Part shown: positions 51,794-62,204 of the stretch, piece by piece | Position numbering within the stretch: position 1 is the first letter of the stretch | How the letters are laid out: each line of letters starts with the position of its first letter | NCBI GenBank assembly: GCA_905147135.1 | Contig: LR990051.1 | Span: forward strand, 19,559,115 to 19,623,114 | Length of the DNA: 64,000 nt | DNA from: Blastobasis lacticolella | Taxonomy: Eukaryota > Arthropoda > Insecta > Lepidoptera > Blastobasidae | Direction of reading: 5' to 3' | The notes under the pieces: generated by a model | The model's database searches: none | The model's input: only the letters and a program-made list of their open reading frames with translations | Told to the model about the DNA's origin: nothing | Made by a program: the position numbers and the translations under genes

Positions 51794-51970
51794 CATAGGC
51801 GTAGGAAGAGGGGGGGCCCACCCTCAGAATGGTCTGGTGCCCACCCCAGGATGTAAAGATTTAATCAGGCTGATTCGTGTTCACTTACTGTACATTATAG
51901 ATCGACGTGGCTTCATCGGCCACCTCAGGGGCCAGGCTCCCCCTGAAAAATAGCCCTAGATACGCCAATG
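51794..51970. mobile_element. hAT-type MITE (177 bp) with perfect 8-bp target duplication
   Basis: Ends CATAGGCGTAGG and, reverse-complemented, CATTGGCGTATCTAGGGC: a 10-bp terminal repeat with one mismatch. ACGCTAGG at 51786-51793 and 51971-51978 is a perfect 8-bp duplication. The interior is C/G-rich (GGGGGGGCCCACCC, GGCCAGGCTCCCCC) and noncoding. Its terminal sequence differs from that of the 30803/40814 family. Confidence 0.75.
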
Positions 51971-52140
51971 ACGCTAGGACGCACACACGCAAGCAAACAT
52001 ACATGTCGAACTTTGTCGGAGGTCAATGTGTTCCTGCAGCCGTCCCTGGCTACCCAGGAGTTATGACCGCCCGCCGATGGGCACCAGACAGGGACTCGCA
52101 GCTCTTTATTACTCGAGCCCGCGTCATCGGACTGATTCGC

Positions 52141-52202
52141 TTTTTTTATACCACTAAGGTGGCAAACGAGAGTCCTAGAAGATAAGCAGTTACCGTAGCA
52201 TA
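52141..52202 (-). mobile_element. Family G tail
   Basis: TTTTTTTATACCACTAAGGT, GGCAAACGAGAG, AAGATAAGCAGTTACCGTAG: the complement of the G module, with its CATCAGG core eroded. Confidence 0.45.
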
Positions 52203-52298
52203 AGGACTGACTATACCATATATACATTATATATGGTAAGGGGGTTCAGCCACTCTGTAGCTGATTGTACAATAGCGTGTTGCATTTTCACATTCAAT

Positions 52299-52870
52299 AT
52301 CAAACTAGCGACCCGTCCCGGATTTTTACAGGAGTAATCTTTACAATTTAACAGCCTACACATCATCATCATCACAGCCCATAACAGTCCACTGCAGGAC
52401 TTTGGGCCTCTCCCACGAAAGGGGAGGTTATTGCCATAATCTCCACGCTTGGCTGGCGGGTTGGAGATCGCAGTGTTGCAAACATAACAATGGAAAACGC
52501 TGCTGCCCATTTTCCAGTTTACGGAGACTCTAGATCTTTTATCTCTAAACATTAGTCGCCTTGTACGACACCCACGAGTGTAAGGGGTTGGTGCTATTCT
52601 ACTCTGCCGGATACCACACGGCCATGCCGGCCTACACCTTCCTCATGAATCATTCTGTCTATTGGTGAAAATCGCATGAAAATGTATTTAGTAGTTTTTG
52701 AGTTTATGGCGAATAGACAAACTGACGCGGCGTGGTACTTTGTTTTATAATGTACGTTGTGATAAAGTCGCTTTCCACGTCTGTCTGTCTACCTATAAAC
52801 CACGCAACGGATTTTGATGCGGTTTCCATCATCAGTTAGAGATTCGAATTTCATCCGGAAGGTTTTTATC
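52299..52870. mobile_element. Repeat family K, inverted pair split by family A
   Basis: Plus strand: CTAGCGACCCGTCCCGGATT up to 52353, then the A copy, then ACCTTCCTCATGAATCATTC, TGTCTATTGGTGAAAATCGC and GTAGTTTTTGAGTTTATGGC to about 52755. From 52760 the sequence turns: TAAACCACGCAACGGATTTT, GATGCGGTTTCCATCATC and CGGAAGGTTTTTATC are K on the minus strand. Confidence 0.5.
52362..52629 (-). mobile_element. Family A copy inserted in K
   Basis: Complete copy; the tail GATGATGATGATG is at the left. GCCTACAC is present at 52354-52361 and 52630-52637 (8 bp), and joining the flanks restores K. A short extra GCATG precedes the canonical 5' end. Confidence 0.8.
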
Positions 52871-53229
52871 AAAGAGAAAAACTTAATAGTAAATAGTAAC
52901 AGTAAAAATATTCTTTATTTTCTCATCACAACTGCCAAATAACCAACTCAATAAAATACACAAAATGTGAGAGAATTGACGTCTGTAGTAGATTTAACAA
53001 TCAAACCTGTAGCACTACAACCAATTACAAAGTTAAAATCTACTAGATTTTAAAAATAATTTCGCTAATAGGAAACTACTTTATTCCCGAGTGACATATG
53101 CTAGTTTTTATCCCGGGAAAATATATTCCCGCATGTAGGTACTATTCGAATACGGGACAATCCCACAGCCCCCAACACCAGTGTTTCCTTCAGACTATTA
53201 TATGTTATACTTCAAAATGTTTTAGTGGT

Positions 53230-53320
53230 CTCTGTTGAGGTGGGCAGCGTACTGGTGTCGCCCCTGTGTTGTGTCCGGTGACCACTTTCCATCAGGTGGC
53301 TCGTTTGCCTGTAATTTGTA
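53230..53320 (+). mobile_element. Family C tail
   Basis: GTTGAGGTGGGCAGCGTACT, GGTGACCACTTTCCATCAGG, TGGCTCGTTTGCCTG; the middle is shortened. Confidence 0.5.
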
Positions 53321-53726
53321 TGTAGGTATAGGTTTTATCTTTGTCTGTATTTTGTATCAGTTTATTTTGTATTTATGTTGTTTGTGTATTTATAAATATG
53401 GGCCTCAGTTGCCTGAAATAAATGAATAAATAAATAAAAAATAACATAGAAAAATGTCAGACCGCATAGAATAAGATAGGCATTTGCCTCGAGCTTACAT
53501 TCGAACTATTTTCCCCTTCTCTATCAATCAATCCTCTTGATCAAACCACACAGACGCAGCAATACACCTGCAACGTAAGCTCTGCACTCTACGCCGCTAT
53601 TGGCCAGATGTCCGCCGTGAATGAACCCAGAGTCGGATCACCAGAATAGCCCGGATCTCGGTCACAAGGTCGCCGGTTTACTATCAGCTGTTTCCGTCGG
53701 CCGGTGTCTCGCGGCGTCGTAACGCG

Positions 53727-54202
53727 GAGGGATGGGCTTCGATTTAGTCGATGATCGATTCCCAAGCATGCGGTTATAGCGAGTTTTTAATCGATTTATA
53801 ATAAAGTAGCGCGAATGAAGCGGGGCAGCCCTAACAGCGTGAATGCGATATTTGAACTGGAAAATTGATGTGTGCTTGTGTTTAACTTTGCCGTAGTATG
53901 ACCGTTTAAAAACTCTAAAGTAATTGTAACTTTTACAAACTTTTCGATTAATAAATAAATATAAACATTTCATCAGAGTGGTTCATTGAATTTCTGTACT
54001 TCTTGGCGTAGATAAATAACGACGATAAAGTCTTAAATAATTTGATCTACAAAAACGATATTTTGCAAGGTATCGTATCGATAACAAATTTTTCGTAGAT
54101 CATTATTGAATAGCATGCGATATGATACAGCCTCGATTAGTCGATGAGTCGACCCGATCACTCGATTCAGCGCCAATCCTGTCGCGCGAAGTCGCATCCC
54201 TA
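53727..54202. mobile_element. TIR element (476 bp) with 11-bp direct repeats
   Basis: Inverted ends GAGGGATGGGCTTCG and TAGGGATGCGACTTCG. GTCGTAACGCG flanks it at 53716-53726 and 54203-54213. TCGATTTAGTCGATGATCGA on one side and TCGATTAGTCGATGAGTCGA on the other form a subterminal inverted pair. No ORF covers it convincingly. The AGGG start and an 8-11-bp duplication would fit a hAT-like element. Confidence 0.65.
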
Positions 54203-54479
54203 GTCGTAACGCGCGCGATCTCGTTGTGTATGAGTTACAATTTCCGCCGCTTTGATGCCAACTCCTAGGTGTATGAGGGTTTTTGTAAATAAACATTATT
54301 TATTATTATTAGGTCTGGCGCGTAGTGGTGGGATGTAATGGGGTGGGGGGCTGGAGCTTGATTTTGGCTAATTGCTCGCAATAGCGATAATTTTGCTAAT
54401 ATTTTAAAGTAACTGAGCTATATCAGTTGCTATATATTTACACATACATCATAATCATACATATACAGTCAACTGCAGA

Positions 54480-54735
54480 GTAAAAGGATCCCCAATGTAT
54501 CACTACGTAGTCCCTCTGTTGGTGTCCACGCGAAGGTTCGAAATAACGTTTCACGCTAACAAGATTCGGATTTGGAATGAGTTGCCAGACACAATGTTTC
54601 GATCGTTCGAGAGATATATTCTATAGAGGCGGGCAACGCATTGGTAGCGCCCCTGGTATTGCTGAGGTCCATAGGCGGCGGTGACCTTTTTCCATCAAGT
54701 GACCCGCTTGTCTGTTTGTTTGATGTATTTAAATG
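54480..54735 (+). mobile_element. LINE family C, intact last codons and 3' UTR
   Basis: The frame 54495-54626 reads MYHYVVPLLVSTRRFEITFH, ANKIRIWNELPDTMFRSFER, YIL and then TAG, without frameshift. The 3' UTR follows: CGGGCAACGCATTGGTAGCG, CCCCTGGTATTGCTGAGGTC, CATAGGCGGCGGTGACC, CATCAAGTGACCCGCTTGTC. This copy shows where the C ORF stops. Confidence 0.75.
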
Positions 54736-55059
54736 TTAAATGGGGTGTCGAAAACGTCTGTAACTTTACTTTTCTTTTTCAATAAATAAATAATGTAAAA
54801 ACAACCGAGACCACCCCCCCATTACGTGCACATCACTACCAGCCACCTTGTTAGTAATTGATCTAATCCAAACACGCCCGGAAGCCGCCTCTAATCTTCG
54901 CTGTTCAAATCAAACGCGAGACAAGGAGACAAGCTAATTTCATAATTCACGCGTTTCTTTCGCGTCTCTCTTTTCGCTTTATTGACGGACGTTTCCTTTG
55001 ATGCGGCGCCGGTGTCGCGACCGAGGTTGCGGTGGGGTGGTTGGTTTGGTTTCCACTTT

Positions 55060-55430
55060 TTTTTTTTTTTAATATTTTTTACTGCCTAGAGAGGCACACG
55101 GACGGGCGGTCCACCTTTTTTATGTCATACGGTAGGCAAACAGGCAAGCTGGCCACCTGATGGGAAGTGGTCACCACTGCCTATAGACATTAGCAACACC
55201 AAGAGTATCGCCAATGCGTTGCCCACACGTTGCTCTGGCAGCAAAAAGGCAAATGCCCCTCTACTACCAAAGCCACGGTTCCCCAAATCCCCACCCCATG
55301 AAGCATTGGACGTTGCGGACGGATAGTCCACCCGATGGAAAGTGGTCACCGTCGTCCAGGACATTTGCAATCTAAGGGAAGCAGATGCGGTGCCGGCCTT
55401 TGAGGTGCCTTTTGCAGAACCTCATGTTTG
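55060..55430 (-). mobile_element. Family O element, split by family E
   Basis: Minus strand from 55430: CATGAGGTTCTGCAAAAGGC, ACCTCAAAGGCCGGCACCGC, ATGTCCTGGACGACGGTGAC, CACTTTCCATCGGGTGGACT, then E, then the O end GTGCCTCTCTAGGCAGTAAA. Confidence 0.65.
55116..55316 (-). mobile_element. Family E copy inserted in O, 5'-truncated
   Basis: The target segment GGACGGGCGGTCCACC (55100-55115) is repeated as GGACGGATAGTCCACC (55317-55332), 16 bp with three mismatches. E keeps its tail and about 200 bp, stopping at TCCAATGCTTCATGGGG. Confidence 0.75.
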
Positions 55431-55434
55431 TTTT

Positions 55435-56045
55435 GTTTCGTTTCGGTTTTTGTTTCGTATTATTTTTGGTGTTTATTAATGTGTATGTGTGTACTATAGG
55501 GATGCTTCATTCTGCAGCTGACTGTACCTGAGGAATTATGTGCATAATAATAATATCCACAGATGCTTAATAAGACAAATCGTTAACTCATACATTCTTC
55601 AGATGCCCTAATTTAAATTATCTGTGCAATCTTTACTAATTTTTAAAATCCTATAGCACAATCAAATTTAATAAAATTGAAAACCGTAGCTATCTTTACT
55701 CAGTAAGCACAGACGGAGATGGCGGGATGAACTGGACTCTTTTTGTTAGGATTGGCCTAAAGGTGAGCAATGAAAGATGGGCAATTTTACCCATTTTGCC
55801 ATTTGACCATTTGCACTTTGATGCACAACGATGCCCTACAATAACAAAATCTATCCATCAAAACCAAAACCCACCGCTCCACCCAAAGCAAATACCCGTT
55901 GGAATTAAAAAGGGTAAACATTTTCTCATTAGACACTAATACGCACAAAGCACCGACGTATACCGACATGCATTTAATAACGTCACATTTCGAAGCCCAA
56001 CCCACTGACCGCCTCGGATTACCGCAAAGGCCTTAGGACAAAAAC
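55435..56045. other. Unassigned AT-rich stretch
   Basis: No element or credible ORF. Short open frames on both strands at 55727-56005 overlap each other. Confidence 0.35.
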
Positions 56046-56049
56046 GCTG

Positions 56050-56112
56050 CGACGCCATCTTTGATCACGTGACGTCGCCGGACCGCCGTCACCGTACGCC
56101 TTTATTGGCGAT
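56050..56112. promoter_or_regulatory. Cluster of YY1-, MiT/USF- and CRE-type sites
   Basis: GACGCCATCTTT (complement AAAGATGGCGTC, close to the YY1/PHO consensus) at 56051-56062, the palindrome TCACGTGA at 56065-56072 (USF/MITF/TFEB-type E-box), and TGACGTCG overlapping it at 56070-56077 (CRE-like). ATTGG, an inverted CCAAT box, follows at about 56104. All four lie within 60 bp, in a GC-richer patch between AT-rich flanks. Promoter function is inference. Confidence 0.35.
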
Positions 56113-56114
56113 CC

Positions 56115-57000
56115 CATATTAAAACACACGGCTAATAAAGAGGCACGTTTCGCTCTTTCATTACACCATGTATAATGGGCCGTACAAATATTTTTAATCC
56201 TCTCGCCCATACATCTTCCGCAGTTCATTTTGCTCGGCCACGGTTTTAATACCGCCAGCGTTGTACGAAGTGAATCCGACCGTGTCGTTTACAGTTTAAA
56301 GTTCCATTTTGTTTACCGTTAAAAACTCCCGCTAAAAAATTTTACGTTGCAGGGAATTTGCACCGTATCTCGTTACTGTAGAGTACAAATTAGTCTGTAT
56401 GTATGGTCGATACATCAACCAGGAGACTGGTTGGGGTATGATGAGCATTTTTTCCAGTGTACGCAACGGTTATTGCCTGCCGACGTGTCGCGGGGACAGG
56501 TAAACAACCAAAATGGCGTATGGCAACACGATGATAGATCACGTTGTAACGAGTTAATAAGCTTGCGTTTACGTAGTTTGAAATGAATTGTTGTGGAGTT
56601 CAATTTGTTTAATGTTAAGTTTTTTTATGTTATAGGTATGTAGTTCACTTATGCCATGACTGATAATGCAGTCTTTGCATAGTGGCTTTCACTGGGCTAA
56701 ACAAACCGTTGCCGGATTTATGATGCCGCGGCGTACATTCATTCATTGTTTATTTATTAACATACTAGATGGTAATACAACGATAGTAACACAACGATCA
56801 AGCGTGTAGCATCGCAAAATTTTGAGAAGGTTTTCTAATGTCAAAAAGCTAATGGTTGTTGACTAATTCATACCTTTATTTTCTTTGTAATTGATTTCTA
56901 TTACGGAAATTTTATTATTGATTTCAAATTTCAGTTAACATTTTTTGTGAAATGACTTCCAATAAGTGTATATTGAATGCACATACATTGATGAGAATCT
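56115..57000. other. Unassigned stretch downstream of the site cluster
   Basis: Short open frames only (up to 79 codons at 56347). No family resemblance; could contain unique transcribed DNA. Confidence 0.3.
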
Positions 57001-57002
57001 TG

Positions 57003-57200
57003 AATCTTGTACGGCTGACAAAGAGGCACGCTGGCCGCCTGATGAAAAATGGTCACCGCCGCCTATGGACATCAGCATCATCAACGCATTGCCCACCTTT
57101 AACTAGACCTCAAATACACCTCTTGAACGATCTCATGTCAAAGCTTAAAGGTAACACTGTAGTTGGCTGGGGGCTCATTTCATATCCCAGGTTATTGTAG
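57003..57200 (-). mobile_element. LINE family C: C-terminus and 3' UTR
   Basis: Minus strand: TGAGCCCCCAGCCAACTACA, GTGTTACCTTTAAGCTTTGA, CATGAGATCGTTCAAGAGGT, then CATAGGCGGCGGTGACCATT and CATCAGGCGGCCAGCGTGCC. The sequence encodes LPLSFDMRSFKR-type residues with flanking stops. Confidence 0.65.
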
Positions 57201-57204
57201 ATTT

Positions 57205-58730
57205 TGGTAGATCGTGTTGTAAGAATACAAACGACAAGAAGGCTTCAATAAATAAACTTCATATTCGTGGAGAAACACTGTGGAGAAACACACAGTTTAG
57301 TTGCAACAAACCCCAGTCTAGATACCTAGTCTTAAGTACCGAAAGCAAATTAGTTTTTGCCCGTCTCTTCGTTCGTTTGCCCAGATTCGACAGATGGTAG
57401 GTGAGATCTATCCTTTTGGAAGATGATTGCTGTCTGTATTTAATTACGTTTGACGACTGAACATTAAAGTAATTCTAATTCCCAAAATTTAGACTAAATT
57501 GAACCCCAAAGGCAAAAAACAGAAATGCAGCCACACTTTCACATACAACACTCTAGTAATAATAATTTTCCGTTAGACAATAACAAAACAATTAGTATTT
57601 ATTCATCCAATCTAACACAGGTAAATATAGACTGAACAATCGATCGACATGGCCAGTGATTGAACAATCAAATTAAATTGGCCACCTACACAAGATCCAT
57701 TATGATTACTAGATAAGCAAACTCGATCTAATGATAGCGCCCTTTGACGGGAGAGCCCTCTCATCTCCGCTTGAAGGAAAGGGATTCAATTCAAAACCGT
57801 TCAAACGTCACAAACTCCATACTCGCATTCATTTGTCACAGTTTTCTCAAAAGTGACATCATAAAATACCTTATCTACTTGGTGTACGATAAAATACTCC
57901 CGACTCTATTTGAATCTCGAACAGAGTCACAATTCGTATGTTTTACTTTTTTGGTTAGGGTTTGAATTTGGAACGTTGAGAAATAAAGGTCGGTGCACAC
58001 TGTCGGCACGTGGCGGGCGATGGTTGCAATTAGGGCGCGCATTCACGATGCACACCGGGGCAAAGGGCGCGGATTGTTCAGGTTATAGAAACCGCAATGT
58101 TGCTGTGTTATTATTATTTTACTGTATTGGTACACTAACAGCTACAAAGTTTATTAGAGACACTAGTTTATGGATCACATGGCCAACACATATTTGTATA
58201 TTAAAACAATATAGGGAAGTACGTTGTTAATACGACTTTTTTATTCAGTAATGTTTGAGCTCAATGCCCGCTTGATAGTTTTGTAGCAGTAATCTATCGA
58301 AGTTTTTGATACTAGATTTATCACTCGCGTGTTAACTGATCATTGGGTTAGCGCTATACGTATTCCACATTACCACTATAAAGGACACCATACAGTTGTT
58401 ATTAAAGACTTTAAGCTTTACCTGTGTGAACATTTATGAACTAGCTTTGTCTGGCGGTCCTCGACCATGTTGTTAGATTACAAACTTTACTATTATCAAA
58501 CTATTGTTCTTACAGAGCTAGAGGAAGTACAGATAGCCATGTGGGCAGTGAGTATTATGACTTAAGTTAATACTTTGTATACCATAATGGGCCTTTACAC
58601 AATAATGGGCCATAGTACAGTACAACCTACATACAACATACAACATACAAAAAGTCCCTCGGTAGGGTTGGATAGTCGCATAATAAGTAGTACAGATTAC
58701 CTATTCATAAAAATAGACTAAATTCAGAAT
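57205..58730. other. Unassigned stretch
   Basis: Low repeat content by eye. Two overlapping plus-strand open frames, 57744-57965 and 57910-58230 (up to 106 codons), show no recognisable motif. Possibly unique DNA. Confidence 0.3.
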
Positions 58731-58731
58731 C

Positions 58732-58870
58732 AAAAAGCGTGAGAGCAAATCAAAGAGCAATAAATTAATTAATAAACGTTTATTTTCTCCCATTAATTTA
58801 CAGTTCACAATTCACATCTTATCAAAGTGCAATGTATACATTGCACTTTGAATTGCTCTCACGCCTTTTT
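58732..58870. mobile_element. Small MITE-like element, 139 bp, with inner palindrome
   Basis: AAAAAGCGTGAGAGCAAATC then AAAG (58732-58755) mirrors the right end, whose complement reads AAAAAGGCGTGAGAGCAATT then CAAAG. A perfect 26-bp palindrome, AAAGTGCAATGTA and its complement, lies at 58824-58849. There is no target duplication that can be read. Confidence 0.55.
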
Positions 58871-59199
58871 ACACTTGAAGTAAGGCCTATTTTTGTCTCA
58901 CGGCTTTTGAAAAGCGGAGAGACGCGTAACATAATAAAAGCAATACAAAAATGGACATAATTGTAGGAGAAAAACATTCCACTTTAATTTGTGAATAAGC
59001 ACATAAGCAATTTCCAAAATGCGGCGTCTCAGGTGCCCGGTCGGCGTTCCGGCGGCGGAAGCGTGCGCACGCGCCGCGAATCGGCCGAATTAATTGTTTC
59101 AATCGCCGCCTTCATTGTGAGAAAATGTGGCGAGAAGGCTCGCAGCGGATTTGAACGGCTGTTCATGTTGGTATAATGGATATGGAATTTTTAATAACA

Positions 59200-59280
59200 G
59201 TATACGTTGATAGGCTGCGGTGACTGCTTACCTTCAGGCGGGCCGTAAACTTGTTTGCTACCTTAGTGGTATAAAAAATA
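59200..59280 (+). mobile_element. Family G tail
   Basis: TGATAGGCTGCGGTGACTGC, TTACCTTCAGGCGGGCCGTA, AACTTGTTTGCTACCTTAGT, GGTATAAAAAAT. Confidence 0.55.
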
Positions 59281-59334
59281 CCACCACGAATCACCTAGCT
59301 TCTGAGATGCTTGTTCTAATCCCTAACATTTTTT

Positions 59335-59685
59335 TATTTTTTTTTATGCCATACAGTAGTCAAACAGGCAAGCGGGCCACCTGCTAAAAAGTGGTCACCA
59401 CTGCCTATAGACATTAGCCACACCAAGAGTATCGCGAATGCGTTGCCCACCTCTATAACACGTTGCTCTGGCAGCAAAAAGACAAATGCCCCTCCACTGC
59501 CAAAGCCACGGTTCCCTAAATCCCTTCCCATGAAGCACTGGAAACCTTACTCACCGGCAGAAACATAACACTATTTAAAAGAGTTTTGTTCAGCTACGGT
59601 ATTCTGTAAGGCGGAGGTACTTCCCCAGTCGGGCGGCTCCAATTCGAACGGGATACCCCGCTTTGCCCTACCTCTCTTAAATATA
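59335..59685 (-). mobile_element. Family E copy
   Basis: Full-length match to 9258-9602, from TTTTTTTTTATGCCATACAG to CTTTGCCCTACCTCTC. No clear target duplication. Confidence 0.75.
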
Positions 59686-59759
59686 CTTATTCTGTATACA
59701 TATCTTGTTACGTGGTTTCGTGTTAATAAGTAAATTACTACGTAATTTTTAAATTTTCT

Positions 59760-59835
59760 TGGGGTGCACGAAGTGAGACGCTCCACGTGATGGAAAGATG
59801 TCGTCCTGATAACTTGGAGGACATCAGCTATCTAA
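59760..59835 (-). mobile_element. Family O tail, degraded
   Basis: GGGGTGCACGAAGTGAGACG, CTCCACGTGATGGAAAGATG, TCGTCCTGATAACTTGGAGG, ACATCAGC. Confidence 0.4.
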
Positions 59836-59839
59836 CGGA

Positions 59840-60980
59840 CTAAGGAGGACTGTAAAATCGTACTATAGACACACTGCTCTTGATAATAGGTATGGTTATT
59901 ATTCAAACTCGGGAGTCCTATAAGCCCATAACCCTTTCCCAGACAGCAGGAATATAAATTTTGAGTCTAGGTGTTTGTGTTTACCTCGTTATATAAATTA
60001 TGTTTCCCTATTTATGATTACCATTCAGAATTCAGTGAATTGTAGTATGGAAATATAATTGCGGGTAGAGTCTATCAAAACGGTGAAGATTAACGATGAA
60101 TGTTTATCTTAACATATCCAGAGCAGACAGAAACCTAATGTAGCTCTTTTTAATCACGCCAATCATTAACAAATCCCAGCCCGCCATTCTCATTCAAATA
60201 TGGCGGCCATATTTCGCGTTCCCAATCCATAATCACCTCGAAAAGGCGGGACAAGAAACCGACAGTCATAAAGCCATACAGTGCGCAACCTCTTTCTTCA
60301 ATCTATTGAAACTGGCAAAAACAAATCTATACGAAGGCAATGATGCGAGCGGCACGGCCGCCTCGTATCCACACATAAATACGTACAAATCACCGTCTGC
60401 CTGTACGTGAATCGACACGCGCTATTAGGGAGCGCGTATGAGAGGCATAATAATAAATATTCATCAAGTTTTGTGCTAATGCCGATAAAACAGACAGAGT
60501 GCGGCTATGAGGTGGAAACGCCTATTGATATTTGCAAGAATTTATGTTTCCACCGCCGTTTTGAAAAGTGAATACGCGTAAATCTCGGTCGTTAAACATG
60601 GCCGCCGGTGTGAAGGAACGTTTCTATTGGATTTTTTTTAAATCTTTATGATTATTTGTATAAACCGCTAGTCTGAAGTGGTATGGAAAGTTTTCTGTTG
60701 TGCACACAGTTCTCTATTCATTCGCTCCGGTGATCATCTAGAATTCAGGAATGTGCACTTTTTTTAGTCCAACGCCACTCGGGCAGATTATAAGATTACG
60801 ATTATTAATGGTGGGCCGCAATAATTAAAAAATGTTTTTAACTTTTTTAAATATTTATTTAAAGGAGGTTTGTCCGAAGGCAATGTTACTCCATATACAA
60901 GTCAACAAATACAACAAAATATAAATTATAAAAACACATATAACACAAAAATAGTCACCTTGACATCCCTAGCCTAACAA
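59840..60980. other. Low-repeat stretch with YY1-like sites and an inverted repeat
   Basis: AAATATGGCGGCCATATTT at 60196-60214 is a palindrome with one central base that contains the YY1/PHO core ATGGCGGC. AACATGGCCGCCGG lies at 60596-60609. GGTGGAAAC (60511-60519) and GTTTCCACC (60546-60554) form a perfect 9-bp inverted pair around 26 bases. No mobile element or ORF is recognised, so this may be conserved noncoding DNA. Confidence 0.35.
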
Positions 60981-60984
60981 TCCT

Positions 60985-61844
60985 AATATATATATGTCGC
61001 AGCCATCTGGTTAAATTAGCCATTTAATTAGAAGGCTAGTCCGTCAATTAAACGCCGGCATTCAATTGAATGGCTAAAGGACAACTAGCCAAGTAGTTGA
61101 ATGTAACGTGCAGCTACTTGGCTGAACGTTATTTAGCCATTTTGTTAATATAATATATATGTTTGGTTTGAGTGACTATTCGTAAATTATATAACTTTAC
61201 TTAAGATAAAAAATACGAATTAATGAATATAATTTTTATTTAGAAACGAAAATATTAGTGGCAACAAATTCAATTAGTAATTGCATTGCGAGTACCTATA
61301 AAATTTATAGTATTTACCACAATAATAACTTTAAACTTATAACTTATTAACTAAAATAAATAAATAAATAAATAAACTTAATAACTATTTGCAACAATGT
61401 AGTATAGGAAGAATGCACTTTCTTATTTTATAATATTAAATATAAAATGGCACGAAACTTTCTTAAACATTTGTTTCTTATTGTAAGTATGATAAAGTAA
61501 TGAACAAATTAAGTTATCCTTATTCTTACTTAAAAACATCTAGGTACCACACTTTAAATTTAGTTAAAACGATAAAAATACAAAAACGTCTGACGCCATA
61601 TTTATTTAAAAGACTACCAGTGCTGCAGTGGATAAAATTTGAACTAAATTTAAATCACCTGCCTGATTTTACGTCAGCCGTCTTCAAAGGGCTGCCTTAC
61701 AATAAGTCAACTAGTTAAAAGTTAAGCGTTGATTGTTCTATCAACTATCGGCCTAGGCTTTCAATTGAATGCCGGCGTTCAATTAACAGGCTAGCCTATT
61801 CATTAAATGGCTGATTTAACCAGATGGCTGCGACATATATATAA
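60985..61844. mobile_element. Foldback-type DNA element J, about 860 bp
   Basis: Arms of about 85-90 bp, each beginning GTCGCAGCCATCTGGTTAAA (60996 on; complement ends at 61834) and including GAACGCCGGCATTCAATTGA or its close variant. Both outer edges are TATATATA, so the target is TA-rich. Within the left arm, GGCTAGTTGTCC- and CAATTGAATGGC-type words are further mirrored. The AT-rich centre holds one 72-codon open frame (61500-61718) without recognisable transposase motifs. Confidence 0.7.
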
Positions 61845-62204
61845 AGCTGTAGCCTCTCTAGAAAAAGGAAAAGCCAATAAGCTATTATCCAACCCCACCA
61901 AAAAGCAATTAACATCAATTAAAGTTAATAACACGGCATTGCATATTCATAGACATATTCTATTGTAAGATTTACTGAATTTACTCTCGCTACTTACAAC
62001 TTTCATTTTCAAATCATAGGGCCTCTTCATGTTTATGCTACGAAATTGCATTAAATATGTGTCTAGATTTAGCTGATTGAACAGTTTAGAGCCGCGTGTG
62101 ACAATACTTTTTAATTTTTTTTCGCTTACTATAGCTCGGTCCTACATACATACATACGTTTACAATATCTGTGAAAATAATCACTGTTTTGCATACGTCT
62201 ACAG

